Shown piece after piece: positions 35,306 to 44,571 of a stretch of DNA of 64,000 nucleotides (position 1 is the stretch's first letter; each line of letters begins with the position of its first letter). The translations under genes and the position numbers were made by a program. Source of the DNA: a bacterium. Lineage in GTDB: Bacteria; Myxococcota; UBA727; JAUIJE01. Below the pieces are notes generated by a model. That model was given only the letters and a program-made list of their open reading frames with translations. It ran no database searches and was not told where the DNA came from. The stretch spans positions 310,001 through 374,000 of the forward strand of contig JAUIJE010000006.1 in NCBI GenBank assembly GCA_030431455.1. Reading direction: 5' to 3'.

Positions 35306-36813
35306 GGCGCCTCCCCGGGGAAGCTGGGCGTGGGGGGGCGGGTCTTGCCGAGCACATCGCGCACCGCGCGCTCGGCGTCGCCGAGCTGGGCGTAGAGGTA
35401 GACGGCCCCGAGCAAACCGACCACGAGGGGGATGAACAGCCGCAGGGTCTGGCCGCGGGTGAGCTCGGCGGGGGGGCGTACCCGGTGCTCAGGCACGTGG
35501 AGCATGCGCTTGAGGTGCAAAAACAGCCCGACCCCGAGCAAGGCTTGGAACAAGCCGAGCCCAGCCACCAACCACAACGACGACAGCGGGCCGAAGGGGG
35601 CGGGGCCTTGGCCGACCTCGAGGAGCAGCGCGGGGAGCACGACCCCAAAGCCCACCCCGGGCACGCCGATGAGGGCGGCGCCGGAAAACAAAAACAGCCG
35701 CCAGAGGGCGGGGACCTTGTCCGAGAGGCTGAACAGTTCGTCGGCGTCGCGGGTGTAAAAGCGCCGCTCGATGGCGTCGATGACAAACGACAGCGAAGCG
35801 GCCGCGATGCCGGCGCAGGCGGCCCCCGACAGGGCCGCGGCCACCGCCGAGGGCAGCCCCGAACAGATGGCGACAAACACCTGGGCCCCGGCGAGGGCGA
35901 GGGCGGCGCCGAGGTACCGCAGCAGGTCGCGTTCGATGAAGACGTGGACCGCGGCGTAGACCCCTGTGAACAATGCCACTGCAGCGACCACGGGGTAGGC
36001 GTCGTGGGCCCCGCCGGGCTCGAGAAACACCGCCCAGCGCAGGCCGAAGTAGGCGGCGAGGGGAAAGATGCCCCCCGCGAACAGGGCGGTGACGGTGACG
36101 GGGGCCTCTTCGAGCCAGGCCACGTGGCTCGACGACAGGGGGAACACGCACAGCCGCGCGCCGCAGGCCCCGATGAGCAACATGAACAGCAGGCCTTCGC
36201 GGGGGCCCGTGCCGAACAGGTCGCCGAGGAACACCACCGCCTGGGCCTCGCGGCCGGCGAGCAGCAGCGTGAGCCCGGCGAGGCAGAGGATGTCGGTGAT
36301 GGAGAAGATGATCGCCATCTTGTAGCCGGTGGAGCCCTTGTGCTGCCCGCCGAACAACGCGGTGAGCAACAGCACCGGGTAGGCGGTGACGGCGAGGAAG
36401 GTGAGGGCCAGGGTGGCGTGCTCGACGAGGGCGGCGCAGAGGGCAAAGCTCTCGAACGCCAACACCAACAGCACGTGCCCCTTCATGAACGCGGCCGAGC
36501 GGGGGGCGCCGCCGCGCAGGGCCATGGGGCACACCGCGCAGATCGCGAGCACCGCGGCGAGGTTGGTGCCGTCCAAAAACAGGGGAAAGCTGACCGAGAG
36601 CCACGGCACCAGCACAATGTGACTGAGACCGCCCGCGCCCGACAGGCGCGAGGCCGCGTAGATCGCGAGCCCGGACACAAACAGCGTCGCCCCCATGCCC
36701 ACCGCCCGCAGGGTGGGGCGGTCGCTGCCCGGCAGCAGGAGCGCAAAAAACGCGCCCAGCATCGGCGCCCCGATGAGCAACGTGAGCAAACTCTCGTCGA
36801 GCCAAGCGATCAT
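35302..36813 (-). CDS. NuoM-like complex I membrane subunit with lost charged residues
   Basis: I start at ATG 36813, which overlaps the L-like stop by ATGA; a longer upstream reading runs through that gene. The 503-aa product is highly hydrophobic. The stretch FLAVTAYPVLLLTALFG aligns with the NuoM segment FFELSLIPM, placing Ala141 where the essential Glu belongs. In ARLCVFPLSSSHVAWLEEAP, aligned with KMPLFPFHTWLPDAHVEAP, the Lys is Arg. The downstream channel Lys (GVLLK in typical M subunits) is replaced by GGIFP. Two dispersed-motif copies belong to this region (35034 in N, 35981 here). Confidence 0.75.
   Translation of the reverse strand: MIAWLDESLLTLLIGAPMLGAFFALLLPGSDRPTLRAVGMGATLFVSGLAIYAASRLSGAGGLSHIVLVPWLSVSFPLFLDGTNLAAVLAICAVCPMALRGGAPRSAAFMKGHVLLVLAFESFALCAALVEHATLALTFLAVTAYPVLLLTALFGGQHKGSTGYKMAIIFSITDILCLAGLTLLLAGREAQAVVFLGDLFGTGPREGLLFMLLIGACGARLCVFPLSSSHVAWLEEAPVTVTALFAGGIFPLAAYFGLRWAVFLEPGGAHDAYPVVAAVALFTGVYAAVHVFIERDLLRYLGAALALAGAQVFVAICSGLPSAVAAALSGAACAGIAAASLSFVIDAIERRFYTRDADELFSLSDKVPALWRLFLFSGAALIGVPGVGFGVVLPALLLEVGQGPAPFGPLSSLWLVAGLGLFQALLGVGLFLHLKRMLHVPEHRVRPPAELTRGQTLRLFIPLVVGLLGAVYLYAQLGDAERAVRDVLGKTRPPTPSFPGEAP
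35981..35993 (-). repeat. Representative copy of dispersed motif TGCAG-N3-RCATTG
   Basis: On the minus strand this site reads TGCAGTGGCATTG. Other perfect copies are 6543-6555, 12721-12733, 23394-23406, 24904-24916 and 61165-61177 (plus strand), and 35034-35046 and 63970-63982 (minus strand). The shorter core GCA-N3-RCATTG occurs at ten more places: 3581, 10800, 19626, 20417, 48380, 53064 and 54293 (plus), and 8525, 37887 and 46185 (minus). Most copies are inside genes and use codons otherwise rare here. Function unknown. Confidence 0.75.
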
Positions 36814-38834
36814 GCGTGACTCCACCAGTACAAGAGCAGGGCCGCCCCGAACATCACCAGCGCCATCGCCCGCTGTACGTCCCCGCTGTAGCCGCGGCGC
36901 AGCAACGCACGCAGGCCGGCGAGCACCAACGCGGGGGTGCGGCTGACCAACCCGTCGACGAACACGGGGAAAAACACCCCCACCGCATACCGGCTCACCG
37001 CCGCCACCGGCCGCACCACCAGCCGGCCGAACACATCGTGCCACCAGGTCTCGGCCTCGAGCGCGCGGTACAGGGGCTGAATCTGGCGGATGTTGCGCAG
37101 GCGCTCGTACCGGGGGGTGGGCCCGCCGCGGTACAACAGCGCGCTCACCGCGTAGGCGAGCCCGGCGAGGGCCGCCCCGGCGACAAAGCCCGTGACCCGG
37201 AGGGAATCGGGCACGTCGGGGGCGGCGGGGGCGTGGCGGAACAGGGCCGCGCCGTGCAGCCGGGCCGCGGGGGTGAACATCATCTCGATGGGCGAATAGA
37301 AGTTGGGCGACACCAGGCGCGCGATCTCGTCGGGCCAGGTCAACACCAGCCCCGCGGCCCCCACCACCAGGGCGAGCACCACGAGGAACAGGCCGCGGCG
37401 CCAGGGGATCTCGACCAACACCGCGGGGGGCGCGGTGCGGGGGGTCTCGCCCGAGAACGCGAGGTGCAACGAGCGAAACAATGCCAACGCAAGAACAAAG
37501 AACGCGCCCGCGGCGAGGAGGGCGACCCAGGGTACGCCCCGCGGGCTGGCCAGCTCGCCGTAAAAGAGAATTTCAAACGCGGACAGGCCGGGGCCAAAAC
37601 ACAGCGCGAGGGTGATCATCGCCCGGGTCGCGTCCGAGATGCGCAACGCCCGCCACAGCCCGCCGAGGTCCATGAGCGAGGTCTTGCCCTGCATCGCCTC
37701 CACCGCCGCCCCCATGGGGAGCAGGAGGGGGCCGAGCACGATGATGAACAGCGCAGAGGTCAAAAACCCGCCGTACATCTCGCCACAAAAATAGCCGAGC
37801 AGGGCCAGACAACCCCAAGAGTGCAGCGCGAACAGGTCGACCTCGGCCGCGCGGTCGCGGTTGAGCGCGGTGAGGGCGGCCGCCAACAATGTCAGTGCGC
37901 AGACCGTGGTCGCCACCACGTGCACCACCGGGTCGGCGACGAACGCAAACGTCAACCAGCGGGCTATGAGTAGGACCGGGCCCCAGAACGAAAGCCCGTG
38001 GCACAACCCCACCACGGTCATGGAGGCGTGGGCGGTGCCGTGCAGCACGCGCACAAACGGAAACGGCACCACCCGCAGCAACAGGCCCGAACAAAAGAGC
38101 ACCCCCACGAGCCAGCGCACCGTCGAGGCGGGAAACCCCGCGAACACCCCGGCCTCGGCCACCTGCCAGGCATCGGTGGTGATGAGCCGGCCGACCACGG
38201 TGGGCGCGTCGAGGGTGCCGTAGGCCACCCAGGTCACGGCCAACGCGCACAGCAGCACCGCGTCGCTCAAGCGCTGGAACACGAAGAGGGGGCCGAGCTT
38301 CTCGGTGGGGCGGTGTTTGCGCTGGGTCGACAGCAACAAGCCAAAGCCGACGAACCCCAGCAGCGAGGTGAGCAGCACCAACCACCCGAGGTTGCGCACC
38401 ATGGTGAGCACACACAGGCCGCCGAGGAGCACCAGGCCGGCCGCGACCTGGGGCGCGGTCAGGGGCCGGCCCACGTCGGTGCGGCCCCCGCCAAGGATGC
38501 GTTCGCCCACGAACAGCAGCGCGCCCCCGCTGATCAACACCGCCACGCTGAGCAGGGCCCCGGCGGGGTCGAGCGCGAGGTCGACGGGCAGCGTGCCCGG
38601 CGCGCGGAGGGTGAGGATCATGCCGCGAAAGCCCCCCGGCTGTCCCCAATTGCCCAAGGTGAGCACGGCCCGGACCGCGAGCACCGCGAACGTCGTCGAC
38701 GTCGCCCACCCCGCGAACGCGATCAGCCGGTGCACGCCCCGGGGCAAGATGTTGCCGAGGGGAAACAACAGAAGGCCGGTGGCGAGCACCCCGCCAAACA
38801 CAAACACCAGGCTCGCCCATTCGGTGCTGGCCAT
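36810..38834 (-). CDS. NuoL-like complex I membrane subunit with lost charged residues
   Basis: The 674-aa protein has the size and layout of NuoL, including a long C-terminal extension ending in a membrane helix (about 580-674). The diagnostic G-W-E-G-V-G segment of TM5 reads NLGWLVLLTSLLG, putting Leu152 in place of the Glu. The segment around the conserved Lys (AQLPLHTWLPDAM in typical L) reads RVVPFPFVRVLHGTAHASM. It shares one base (TGATG) with the K-like gene before it and overlaps the M-like gene after it. Confidence 0.75.
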   Translation of the reverse strand: MASTEWASLVFVFGGVLATGLLLFPLGNILPRGVHRLIAFAGWATSTTFAVLAVRAVLTLGNWGQPGGFRGMILTLRAPGTLPVDLALDPAGALLSVAVLISGGALLFVGERILGGGRTDVGRPLTAPQVAAGLVLLGGLCVLTMVRNLGWLVLLTSLLGFVGFGLLLSTQRKHRPTEKLGPLFVFQRLSDAVLLCALAVTWVAYGTLDAPTVVGRLITTDAWQVAEAGVFAGFPASTVRWLVGVLFCSGLLLRVVPFPFVRVLHGTAHASMTVVGLCHGLSFWGPVLLIARWLTFAFVADPVVHVVATTVCALTLLAAALTALNRDRAAEVDLFALHSWGCLALLGYFCGEMYGGFLTSALFIIVLGPLLLPMGAAVEAMQGKTSLMDLGGLWRALRISDATRAMITLALCFGPGLSAFEILFYGELASPRGVPWVALLAAGAFFVLALALFRSLHLAFSGETPRTAPPAVLVEIPWRRGLFLVVLALVVGAAGLVLTWPDEIARLVSPNFYSPIEMMFTPAARLHGAALFRHAPAAPDVPDSLRVTGFVAGAALAGLAYAVSALLYRGGPTPRYERLRNIRQIQPLYRALEAETWWHDVFGRLVVRPVAAVSRYAVGVFFPVFVDGLVSRTPALVLAGLRALLRRGYSGDVQRAMALVMFGAALLLYWWSHA

Positions 38835-39118
38835 CAGCCGCGCAACTCCCGGATTTCGTCGACGTTGACCGAGCCCCGGCGCCGGTAGACGGTGACCGCC
38901 ACCGCCGCGCTCGCCACCGTGAGCAGCGCGAACACCAACAGGTAGATCGCGGCCGCGACGTGGCCGTGGTCGGCTTTCTGGGCGAAGACCAACGCCGGGC
39001 CGATGCCGGCCACTTGGGCGCTGACGAGCACGTGCAGCAACGAGCGCCGGGTGACCATGCCGATGACGCCGATGATCACCAGCCCGAGGCCGGCCACGAG
39101 GAGCGCGGGCAATGTCAC
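38834..39118 (-). CDS. NuoK-like complex I membrane subunit lacking both key glutamates
   Basis: The 94-aa protein starts with GTG inside the stop of the J-like gene (GTGA). The N-terminal half follows NuoK (GLVIIGVIGMVTRRSLLHVL), and the end VDEIRELRG matches the common VSEMRG. The first conserved Glu (in IGLEIM) is Gln35 (LVSAQVAG). The second (AEASIGL) is absent (LTVASAAVAV). These Glu residues are needed for proton translocation in studied complexes. Three membrane helices are visible. Confidence 0.8.
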   Translation of the reverse strand: MTLPALLVAGLGLVIIGVIGMVTRRSLLHVLVSAQVAGIGPALVFAQKADHGHVAAAIYLLVFALLTVASAAVAVTVYRRRGSVNVDEIRELRG

Positions 39119-39573
39119 GTCCGCCTCCGCATCAACAGCAGCACCGCCAACGACGCGGCCAAGGTCATGATCCCGATGCCGGACAGCGCGATGGCCCCGT
39201 GGTCGAGGGTGAACGGCGCCGACGTGGTCAGCGGGGTCTGGTCGGCGAGCAACAAGCCCGCGCCCGCGGCCGCGACGTAGATGACCACCGCGGTGTACAG
39301 GCCGGGGCCGATGCGCAGCCGGCGGCGCCCGATTTCGTGGGCGCCGAGATTGACCGAGAGGTTGACCAAGACGACGAACATGCCCGCGCCCCCGCCGAGG
39401 ACCCAGACCAGCACCGCGCCGGTCAGGCCCGCGCCTTGGGCGGTCATCCACAAGGCGGCGGCGAGCAACAAGAACATCACCGCGACGAGCCCGCGCAGCG
39501 CTGAGCCCGTGGCCACCGCGTAGGCGCCGAGGGACAAGCAGATCGCGCTGAAGATGAGGTCCACCGTGAACAC
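39115..39573 (-). CDS. NuoJ-like complex I membrane subunit
   Basis: The 152-aa protein has five hydrophobic helices. The J-subunit core, which usually reads AEFLA...VYVGAIMVLF, is represented by TAQGAGLTGAVLVWVLGGGA, so both the Glu and the Tyr-Val-Gly-Ala bulge are changed. It is the first gene of the J-K-L-M-N operon. The 82-bp spacer to the divergent OmpA gene must hold both promoters. None of the peripheral-arm genes (A-I) are in the window. Confidence 0.65.
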   Translation of the reverse strand: MFTVDLIFSAICLSLGAYAVATGSALRGLVAVMFLLLAAALWMTAQGAGLTGAVLVWVLGGGAGMFVVLVNLSVNLGAHEIGRRRLRIGPGLYTAVVIYVAAAGAGLLLADQTPLTTSAPFTLDHGAIALSGIGIMTLAASLAVLLLMRRRT

Positions 39574-39655
39574 TCCGGGGCGGGTTCCGTCCGAGAGAGC
39601 AGCGGACTATCACGCCACGGGCGGTTTGGCATCGCTCGACGAGGAAGGAAAAGCC

Positions 39656-40708
39656 ATGGGCAAGACAGCGCGGGTGGCGGCAATGTGTCTTTTTGCGGCG
39701 GGGGGCGCGGCGCCGGCCGCGGCCAACGACGTGGACGTGACCATCGTGTCCAAGGTGTCGGTGGGGGACGCGTCGCGGGTGAAGGTCAAGATTCACAAGG
39801 GCGTCGAGAAGATGGAGCTCAAGGTCTCGGCCCCGGGTCTCGGCACCGTACACAAGACGGTGAAGCGCAAAGGGGTGGGCGAGACCGCGGAGTTTGTGTT
39901 GCCCCCGCAGAAAAAGCCGGGGGTGGTGACCTGGCGGGGCACGCTCAAGGTCACGTTTGTCGACGAGGCGTTCGGCCAGATGCCGCTGTCGTTTCAGACC
40001 GAGGCGGTGGCCGGGGTCAAGGTGATGCCCGTCGAGGACAAGATGGACACCGACGGCCACACCATGGCGGTGCGGCTCGACCGGGTGTGCGACAAGCTCG
40101 AGGTCGACGTGTTCGACATCGACGGGCAGCTCATCGCCCACAGCGAGCCGCCCTGCGCGGGGAAAAAGCCGGGCGAAGAGATCGCGGTGTCTTGGACGCC
40201 CAAGACCGACCGGCGGGTGTTTCGCATTCGCCTGACCGCGACCGACCCAGACACGATTTTTGGCACCACCGAGTCATATCCCTACCGGGTCGAGGTCGAG
40301 CACGAAGAGGTGCAGTTCGAGACCGGGAAGGCCGACATCTTGCCCGACCAGCGCAGCAAGCTCGAGGCGGTGTTGCCCAAGATCAAAGCCGAGGCCCAAC
40401 GCGCCCAAAAAGGGTTCAAGGCCGCGCGGGTCCAAAAGCGGGTGCGGCTGTTCATCATTGGGCACACCGACACGGTGGGGCCGGCGGGGGCCAACCAGGC
40501 GCTCTCCGAACGGCGCGCCCGCGCCATCGCCGGGTGGTTTGCCCAGCAGGGGCTCGGCGTCGACCTGTACGCGCGCGGTTATGGCGAGTCCATGCCCAAG
40601 GTCGCCACCCCCGACGAGACCGACGAGCAACAAAACCGCCGGGTAGACTACATTCTGGCCGTCGAGTCGCCCACCGGCTCTTTGTCCGGCTGGCGCAAGG
40701 TCCGGTGA
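39656..40708 (+). CDS. OmpA-family protein
   Basis: I chose ATG 39656 because GGAAGGA lies eight bases upstream and a signal follows (VAAMCLFAAGGAAPAAAND). The 350-aa product has an N-terminal beta-rich region of unknown type. The C-terminal OmpA peptidoglycan-binding domain shows VQFETGKADILPDQRSKLE, GHTDTVGPAGANQALSERRA and ARGYGESMPKVA. It should tether the outer membrane or a partner to peptidoglycan. A 25-residue tail follows the domain. Confidence 0.9.
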   Translation: MGKTARVAAMCLFAAGGAAPAAANDVDVTIVSKVSVGDASRVKVKIHKGVEKMELKVSAPGLGTVHKTVKRKGVGETAEFVLPPQKKPGVVTWRGTLKVTFVDEAFGQMPLSFQTEAVAGVKVMPVEDKMDTDGHTMAVRLDRVCDKLEVDVFDIDGQLIAHSEPPCAGKKPGEEIAVSWTPKTDRRVFRIRLTATDPDTIFGTTESYPYRVEVEHEEVQFETGKADILPDQRSKLEAVLPKIKAEAQRAQKGFKAARVQKRVRLFIIGHTDTVGPAGANQALSERRARAIAGWFAQQGLGVDLYARGYGESMPKVATPDETDEQQNRRVDYILAVESPTGSLSGWRKVR

Positions 40709-40735
40709 GCGCGGGCTCGCCACGAGGGGCGTACA

Positions 40736-41431
40736 ATGGCATTTGAAGGGTTTCCCCGAGAGGGCATCGCGTTTTTGCGCGACCTGAAAAAGCACAACGA
40801 CCGCGACTGGTTCAAGGCGCGGAAGCAGGTGTACGAGACCGGCCTCAAAGCACCCGGCCTCGCCTTCGTCGAGGCGATGGCCGGGCCGATGCGCCAAAAG
40901 CTCTCGCCCCACGTGCAGGCCATCCCCGTGGTGGGGCGCAGCATCTTTCGGCAACACCGGGACACGCGTTTTTCAAAAGACAAGTCACCGTACAAAGACC
41001 ACTTCGACATGTGGTTCTGGGAGGGGCCGCCGGAGAAGACGAGCTGGTCACACGCGGGCTACTACCTGCGGCTGCAGCCGCCCAAGCTCCTCGTCGGCGG
41101 GGGCATGCACCGCTTCGACAAGGAGACCCTGGCGCGGTACCGCACGGCGGTGGCCGAGGACAAAACCGGCAAACCCCTCGAGGCGATCGTGAACAAGCTC
41201 GAGAAGGCGGGCCTCGTCGTCGAGGGCAGCCACTATAAGCGCGTGCCCCGCGGGTTCGATCCCGAACACCCGCGGGCGGCGTTGCTCAAACACCAAGGTC
41301 TCTACGCCACCGTGGAGGGGCCCATCCCCGACGCGGTGTATTCGAAAGCGTTCGTGACCTACGTGATGAAGGTATTTCAGAAAGCAGAGCCGCTCACCCG
41401 CTGGCTGACCGACCACGTGGCCGGGGCCTGA
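40736..41431 (+). CDS. DUF2461 (TIGR02453) family protein
   Basis: The 231-aa protein contains the family hallmarks FLRDLKKHNDRDWFKARKQ, IFRQHRDTRFSKDKSPYK and HAGYYLRLQPPKLLVGGGMH, spread over the usual length. The family is conserved in bacteria but its activity is unknown. The ATG lies inside an ACAATGGCATT sequence, a near-copy of the dispersed motif. It starts 27 bp after the OmpA gene and may be co-transcribed. Confidence 0.88.
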   Translation: MAFEGFPREGIAFLRDLKKHNDRDWFKARKQVYETGLKAPGLAFVEAMAGPMRQKLSPHVQAIPVVGRSIFRQHRDTRFSKDKSPYKDHFDMWFWEGPPEKTSWSHAGYYLRLQPPKLLVGGGMHRFDKETLARYRTAVAEDKTGKPLEAIVNKLEKAGLVVEGSHYKRVPRGFDPEHPRAALLKHQGLYATVEGPIPDAVYSKAFVTYVMKVFQKAEPLTRWLTDHVAGA

Positions 41432-41454
41432 CCCCCCCCGGCCCGGACGGTGCG

Positions 41455-42309
41455 CTACGCGCCGGGGGGGGCGGCGGTGCCGTTGCCCCAGGCGTGCTCC
41501 AAAAAGCCGCGCAGGATCTCTTGCTCGATGCGCCCCTTGCGGCGCACGGGGGCGGGGATGCGCACCACGAACGAGAACTTGTCCTCGTCGTCGAACTGCA
41601 GGGTGATCACGGGCTCGACGGTGGGGGTCTCCATGCCGTGCTCGCGCGACATGCGCGAGAAGTGGGCTTTGGCTTCCTCCAGAAACGGCGCACAATGTTG
41701 CTGGGCAAGCTTGGTGAGCTGGGCTTCGGCCTCGCGCCAGCGCGGCCCCTTCTCGGAGGGCACGGTGAAGGTGTGAAGCACGAACGCGCGGGTGAAGGTC
41801 TCGTTGATCACCGGGCCGGTGAGGAACATGGCGTTGGGGATGACCACCGCGCGCCCGGTCTGCTGTTGGGTCCAGGTCTTGGGCCCGATCTCGAGGACGG
41901 TGGTGGTGAACAGGTTGGTGTCGAGCACGTCGCCGCGGTAGCCGCCGATTTCGATCCGGTCCCCGATCTCAAACGCACCCGACAAGGTGCGCACGAACGC
42001 GCCGCTCACGCACAGGATAAGCTCTTTGGTGGCGAGCACCAGGGCCGCGGCCACCGCCACCAACGACAAGGCCACCGCCCGCAGCTCGGCGGCCCAGATG
42101 ACGCCGATGGCGAGCACGGAGATGAACAGCAGGGAGTTGCGGGTGGACGCCACCCACCGCCGGTAGTCCCGGGGGGCGACCCCGCGCACGCGCAGGGCCC
42201 GCAATGTCAATGAACGCAGGACCACCAGGCCCACGACGAGGACCAGGGTGAACACGATGTGGCGCACCACTTCGCGGTCGGAGATGAAGCTGCCAAGCTG
42301 CTCGAACAC
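41455..42309 (-). CDS. MscS-family mechanosensitive channel (second copy)
   Basis: The 284-aa protein has three N-terminal helices (IVFTLVLVVGLVVLRSLTL, LLFISVLAIGVIWAAEL, ALSLVAVAAALVLATKELIL). The beta domain follows (GAFEIGDRIEIGGYRGDVLD, RAVVIPNAMFL). Residues in the pore helix differ from the other MscS protein in the window (Val/Ala-rich, fewer Gly). The C-terminal cage domain is charged. It converges on the DUF2461 gene 23 bp away with no clear terminator. Confidence 0.88.
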   Translation of the reverse strand: MFEQLGSFISDREVVRHIVFTLVLVVGLVVLRSLTLRALRVRGVAPRDYRRWVASTRNSLLFISVLAIGVIWAAELRAVALSLVAVAAALVLATKELILCVSGAFVRTLSGAFEIGDRIEIGGYRGDVLDTNLFTTTVLEIGPKTWTQQQTGRAVVIPNAMFLTGPVINETFTRAFVLHTFTVPSEKGPRWREAEAQLTKLAQQHCAPFLEEAKAHFSRMSREHGMETPTVEPVITLQFDDEDKFSFVVRIPAPVRRKGRIEQEILRGFLEHAWGNGTAAPPGA

Positions 42310-42367
42310 GGCCCGAGCCTAGCCAACCCGCGGGCAAAGCTTCAGCCGATTTTCGCGCTGTACCGGG

Positions 42368-43060
42368 TCAGTCCTTTTTTTCGGACAGGGGCACGCTCAC
42401 CGGCATGCCCGTGGCCCCCCCGCCCGCGGTGTCGTCGAGCCGGGTGGGGGTGTCCTTGAGCTGCTTGGCCGCGGACACCGCCTTGATCAGGGGGATCAAC
42501 AGCAGCACCCGGAACACCACCGCGCCCACCGGGATGCGCCCGCCCGCCTGCACCGAGAGGCCCAAGCTGACCACGCCGTCGATGGCGAAGATCGCGATGG
42601 CGAGGATGAGCGCGACCACCGAGCCTTTGCGGATGCCGAGGCCGAGCCCGAGGAACACCGCGCCAAAAAACACGCTGAACAGCCCGATGCCGATCATCTG
42701 CAGAAACTGGATGTTGCCGACCTCGGCGACCACCCCGAGCACGATGTTGAGCCCGGCGATGAAAAACGCGATGCCGGCCGCGGTCTTGAGCCGGGCCGCG
42801 GGGTCGGAGGCCGAGCCGGGCAACGGCGCGCCGTCGCGGGTGACCTGCAGCTCGGGGGACATGCCCTGGGTGAGCTTGATCTCGAGGCGGCTGCCGTCGG
42901 GGAGGGCGTATTGCCCCCCGGCGTGCATCTCTTTGGTGCCGTGGAGGGTGCCCAGGGTCTGGCCGTCGACGGTGACGGTGAAGTTCTTCCAGATGCCCTT
43001 CCATTCGACGTCGACGGTGCGGCTCGAACCGGGCTCGAGGGGAAAACTCTTCTTTGGCAT
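42368..43060 (-). CDS. Polytopic membrane protein with N-terminal soluble domain, unknown
   Basis: ATG 43060 follows a GGAGGTG site by seven bases. The first ~90 residues are a soluble beta-rich domain (RTVDVEWKGIWKNFTVTVDG, QYALPDGSRLEIKLT) that reads like a small lectin- or FHA-sized sandwich. Four membrane helices follow (IAFFIAGLNIVLGVVAEV, IGIGLFSVFFGAVFLGLGLG, VVALILAIAIFAIDGVVSLG, IPVGAVVFRVLLLIPLIKA). The tail is hydrophilic. The family is not recognised; similar proteins annotated only as hypothetical occur in many bacteria. Confidence 0.6.
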   Translation of the reverse strand: MPKKSFPLEPGSSRTVDVEWKGIWKNFTVTVDGQTLGTLHGTKEMHAGGQYALPDGSRLEIKLTQGMSPELQVTRDGAPLPGSASDPAARLKTAAGIAFFIAGLNIVLGVVAEVGNIQFLQMIGIGLFSVFFGAVFLGLGLGIRKGSVVALILAIAIFAIDGVVSLGLSVQAGGRIPVGAVVFRVLLLIPLIKAVSAAKQLKDTPTRLDDTAGGGATGMPVSVPLSEKKD

Positions 43061-43148
43061 CTGAACACCTCCAGCCCAGCAACGTAACACGCCCGCCGGT
43101 CGGACGAACCGGGCCCGGGAGCGCGGTCACATCGCGGTCACCGCGCGC

Positions 43149-44429
43149 TCAGGCGGGGGCGAGGCGCTCGGCCAGGGCCCGGGTCTCGACGATGTTGTCC
43201 TCGATCGCGCAGTAGGTCCACCCCCCGTAGCGGCCCACGGGGTAGATGCCCGCGGCCTCCAGCGCGCTCTTGAGGCGCTTGACCTCGGCGATGCTCCGGG
43301 CGGTGATGTGCACGTAGGCGGGATCCAATGTCACGGTGTGGTGGCTGAGCAGCTCGTGGCCGTCCACGATGCCCTCGGCCTCGAGGTCGATGAGCACCCG
43401 GGCGCGCTCGAGGTCGACGTCGAGTTCCTCGTCGGTGCGGGCGCCGATCTCGACGTAAAGGCTCATGCGGTCGGTGCCCATGATGTTGTCGTACCAGCCC
43501 ACCCGGTAAAAGCGCCGGTTGCGGTCGGGGAAATACATCCAGTGCACGCCGGCGGGTCCTTTTTTGTCAAAGCCGAGGTTGAACACCAGGACCTTGTTGG
43601 ACGAGAAGTCCGCCGGGTCGTGGGCGAGGCCGGCGCCGCGCACGACCTGGGGAAACGGGGCCGAGGTGATGAGCGCGCGGTATTCGATCTCCCGCTTGGT
43701 GGTGGTGGCGATTTTGCGATCTGCGTCCACCGACAAAAGGCGCTCGCCCAGGGACACGGTGTCGTCGTCGAGCTCGCGCAAGAACGCGTGCACGTACTGG
43801 ATGGCCCCGCCCGCGGGATAGGTGAACGTCTGGTTGTAAGAGGCATTGTCCGGCCGCTTCATGTTGCGGACGATGTCGAGGGGCTCGGCGAAGGGAAAGA
43901 AGCGCCCCATCGCGTGTTGGTCGAGCGCGTCGAGGTCGGTGGCGTAGAGCTTTTCGTTGTAGGGGAACAAGAACCGCTCGCAGATGCCGCGCCCGAACTT
44001 CTGCACCAACATGTCCTTGAACGAGTCGGGGGCCTGTCCCTCAGGGCGGAAAAACAGCTCGTAGAGGCAGTCGATGAAGTCGTCCTGGGGGAGCTGGTGG
44101 ATGTTCTTCTGGAACGGGAAGTCGATGTCGCGCCCGGCGTAGCGGATGAACGTCTTCTTCTCCACCGTGCGCACGTCCTGGCCGGGCATGCGGTCCCGCA
44201 GCCATTGCTCGATCTCGGGGTGTTTGAAATGGAAAAAGTGGCCGGAGTAGTCCCACACGAACCCGTCTTGCTCGATGGTCTTGCAGTATCCGCCCGGCTC
44301 TTCGTCCTGTTCGAGCACGATCACCGAAGGGGCCGACGCACCGCGTTGTTGCGCGAGGTGTCGCACATGGGTGGCGAAGGACAGGCCGCTGATGCCAGCG
44401 CCCACGACGAGAAAATCGATGCGTTCCAC
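43149..44429 (-). CDS. FAD-dependent oxidoreductase, UDP-galactopyranose-mutase/protoporphyrinogen-oxidase-like
   Basis: The 426-aa protein begins with the FAD-binding motif [16 protein letters not shown], and [12 protein letters not shown] is the second dinucleotide element. The segment [19 protein letters not shown] resembles the HxFH region of UDP-galactopyranose mutase-like proteins. The later [19 protein letters not shown] and [17 protein letters not shown] are typical of this amine-oxidase-fold group, often linked to sugar or polysaccharide pathways. No glycan genes adjoin it here, so the substrate is open. Confidence 0.75.
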   Translation of the reverse strand: MERIDFLVVGAGISGLSFATHVRHLAQQRGASAPSVIVLEQDEEPGGYCKTIEQDGFVWDYSGHFFHFKHPEIEQWLRDRMPGQDVRTVEKKTFIRYAGRDIDFPFQKNIHQLPQDDFIDCLYELFFRPEGQAPDSFKDMLVQKFGRGICERFLFPYNEKLYATDLDALDQHAMGRFFPFAEPLDIVRNMKRPDNASYNQTFTYPAGGAIQYVHAFLRELDDDTVSLGERLLSVDADRKIATTTKREIEYRALITSAPFPQVVRGAGLAHDPADFSSNKVLVFNLGFDKKGPAGVHWMYFPDRNRRFYRVGWYDNIMGTDRMSLYVEIGARTDEELDVDLERARVLIDLEAEGIVDGHELLSHHTVTLDPAYVHITARSIAEVKRLKSALEAAGIYPVGRYGGWTYCAIEDNIVETRALAERLAPA

Positions 44430-44571
44430 GGCGCGACGCTAGCGCAATCGGGGCGCGGGGGGCAGCGTTTCGACGCGATGCGCCAGGTGAACGTTTAGGA
44501 CCTGTCAGAATTTTTAAGCGGGCCGGCCGGGCCTCCCTGCGTACGTAACCGTCGCACTGCAGGAGGCAAAC

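Noticed and set aside
37887-37899. Possibility that the GCA-N3-RCATTG copies are simply frequent Ala-x-Thr-Leu peptides
   Set aside because: Some copies lie in other codon phases (10799, 46676, 5641) and others encode Asn-Val-x-Ala. The codons used are the rare AT-ending ones, so a protein-level cause alone does not fit, though codon-model testing is still needed.
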